Below are positions 40,642 to 40,674 of a stretch of DNA of 40,674 nt, piece by piece (the stretch's first letter is position 1; each line of letters begins with the position of its first letter). The translations under genes and the position numbers were made by a program. The stretch comes from Flavobacteriales bacterium (GTDB lineage: Bacteria; Bacteroidota; Bacteroidia; Flavobacteriales_D; Sanyastnellaceae): positions 1-40,674 of the forward strand of contig JAIXWX010000028.1 of NCBI GenBank assembly GCA_027491075.1. The letters run 5' to 3'. The notes under the pieces are model-generated. The model searched no databases and was not told the DNA's origin. It saw nothing but the letters and a program-made list of their open reading frames with translations.

Positions 40642-40674
40642 GCGGCAAAAGTAGTCTTTTTTTTTATTTAACAA

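Noticed and set aside
1-40674. CRISPR array, insertion sequence or transposase
   Set aside because: No regularly spaced long repeats and no transposase-like protein were seen on either strand.

Overview
The window is an almost exactly delimited temperate tailed prophage of about 40.4 kb in what looks like a member of the Bacteroidota. Evidence for the host group is the moderate to low GC, the weak or absent Shine-Dalgarno sequences, the integrase type, and structural proteins of the kind found in Bacteroidota siphophages. The right end lies in a tRNA-Ser(UGA) gene (40554-40641, minus strand) with the tyrosine integrase beside it. A 15-bp piece of the tRNA 3' end (112-126 and 40556-40570) is repeated at the far left, so both attachment sites are visible and only about 110 bp of host DNA precedes the left one.

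Layout. The left end is the lysogeny region: a membrane protein (297-776), a leftward operon of a coiled-coil XRE repressor and a 46-aa proline-rich protein (778-1424), and an operator region with two dyads (1425-1558). The rightward early operon starts with a Cro-like protein, a KilA-N protein and a small ORF built from DNA hairpin modules (1559-2657). A tight, translationally coupled string of small unknown proteins follows (2654-4680). The replication and DNA-modification block is a primase-helicase fusion whose zinc ligands are degenerate, an unknown protein that shares its SSB-like DDLPF tail, an adenine methyltransferase, an HAD-like and an ASCH-like protein, small ORFs including a zinc-ribbon mini-protein, and a cytosine-C5 methyltransferase (4677-13200). 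A two-gene leftward cassette (lipoprotein and membrane protein, 13551-14497) and a repeat-rich control region (14498-14889) separate this from the late genes.

The late genes all read rightward: baseplate and tail-fibre proteins (14890-16699), an S49 protease-scaffold fusion, a major capsid candidate and a tail-tube candidate (17820-21462), terminase and portal (22184-26267), a connector candidate, holin candidates and an M15 endolysin (26264-28523), then tape measure and tail-tip proteins (28520-36930). The module ends with a lipoprotein, a second Dam-type methyltransferase and a small basic protein behind an attenuator-like leader, before the integrase.

All the main modules of a temperate phage appear present and uninterrupted, so the prophage may be functional. 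The least explained parts are the hairpin-module ORF with compensatory palindromes (1994-2592), the shared SSB-like tails on two adjacent replication genes, the inverted repeat over the protease start, the tandem 10-mers at 14737-14770, and the small genes not reported by length-filtered ORF calling (778-918, 3206-3316, 11345-11497, 38915-39043).
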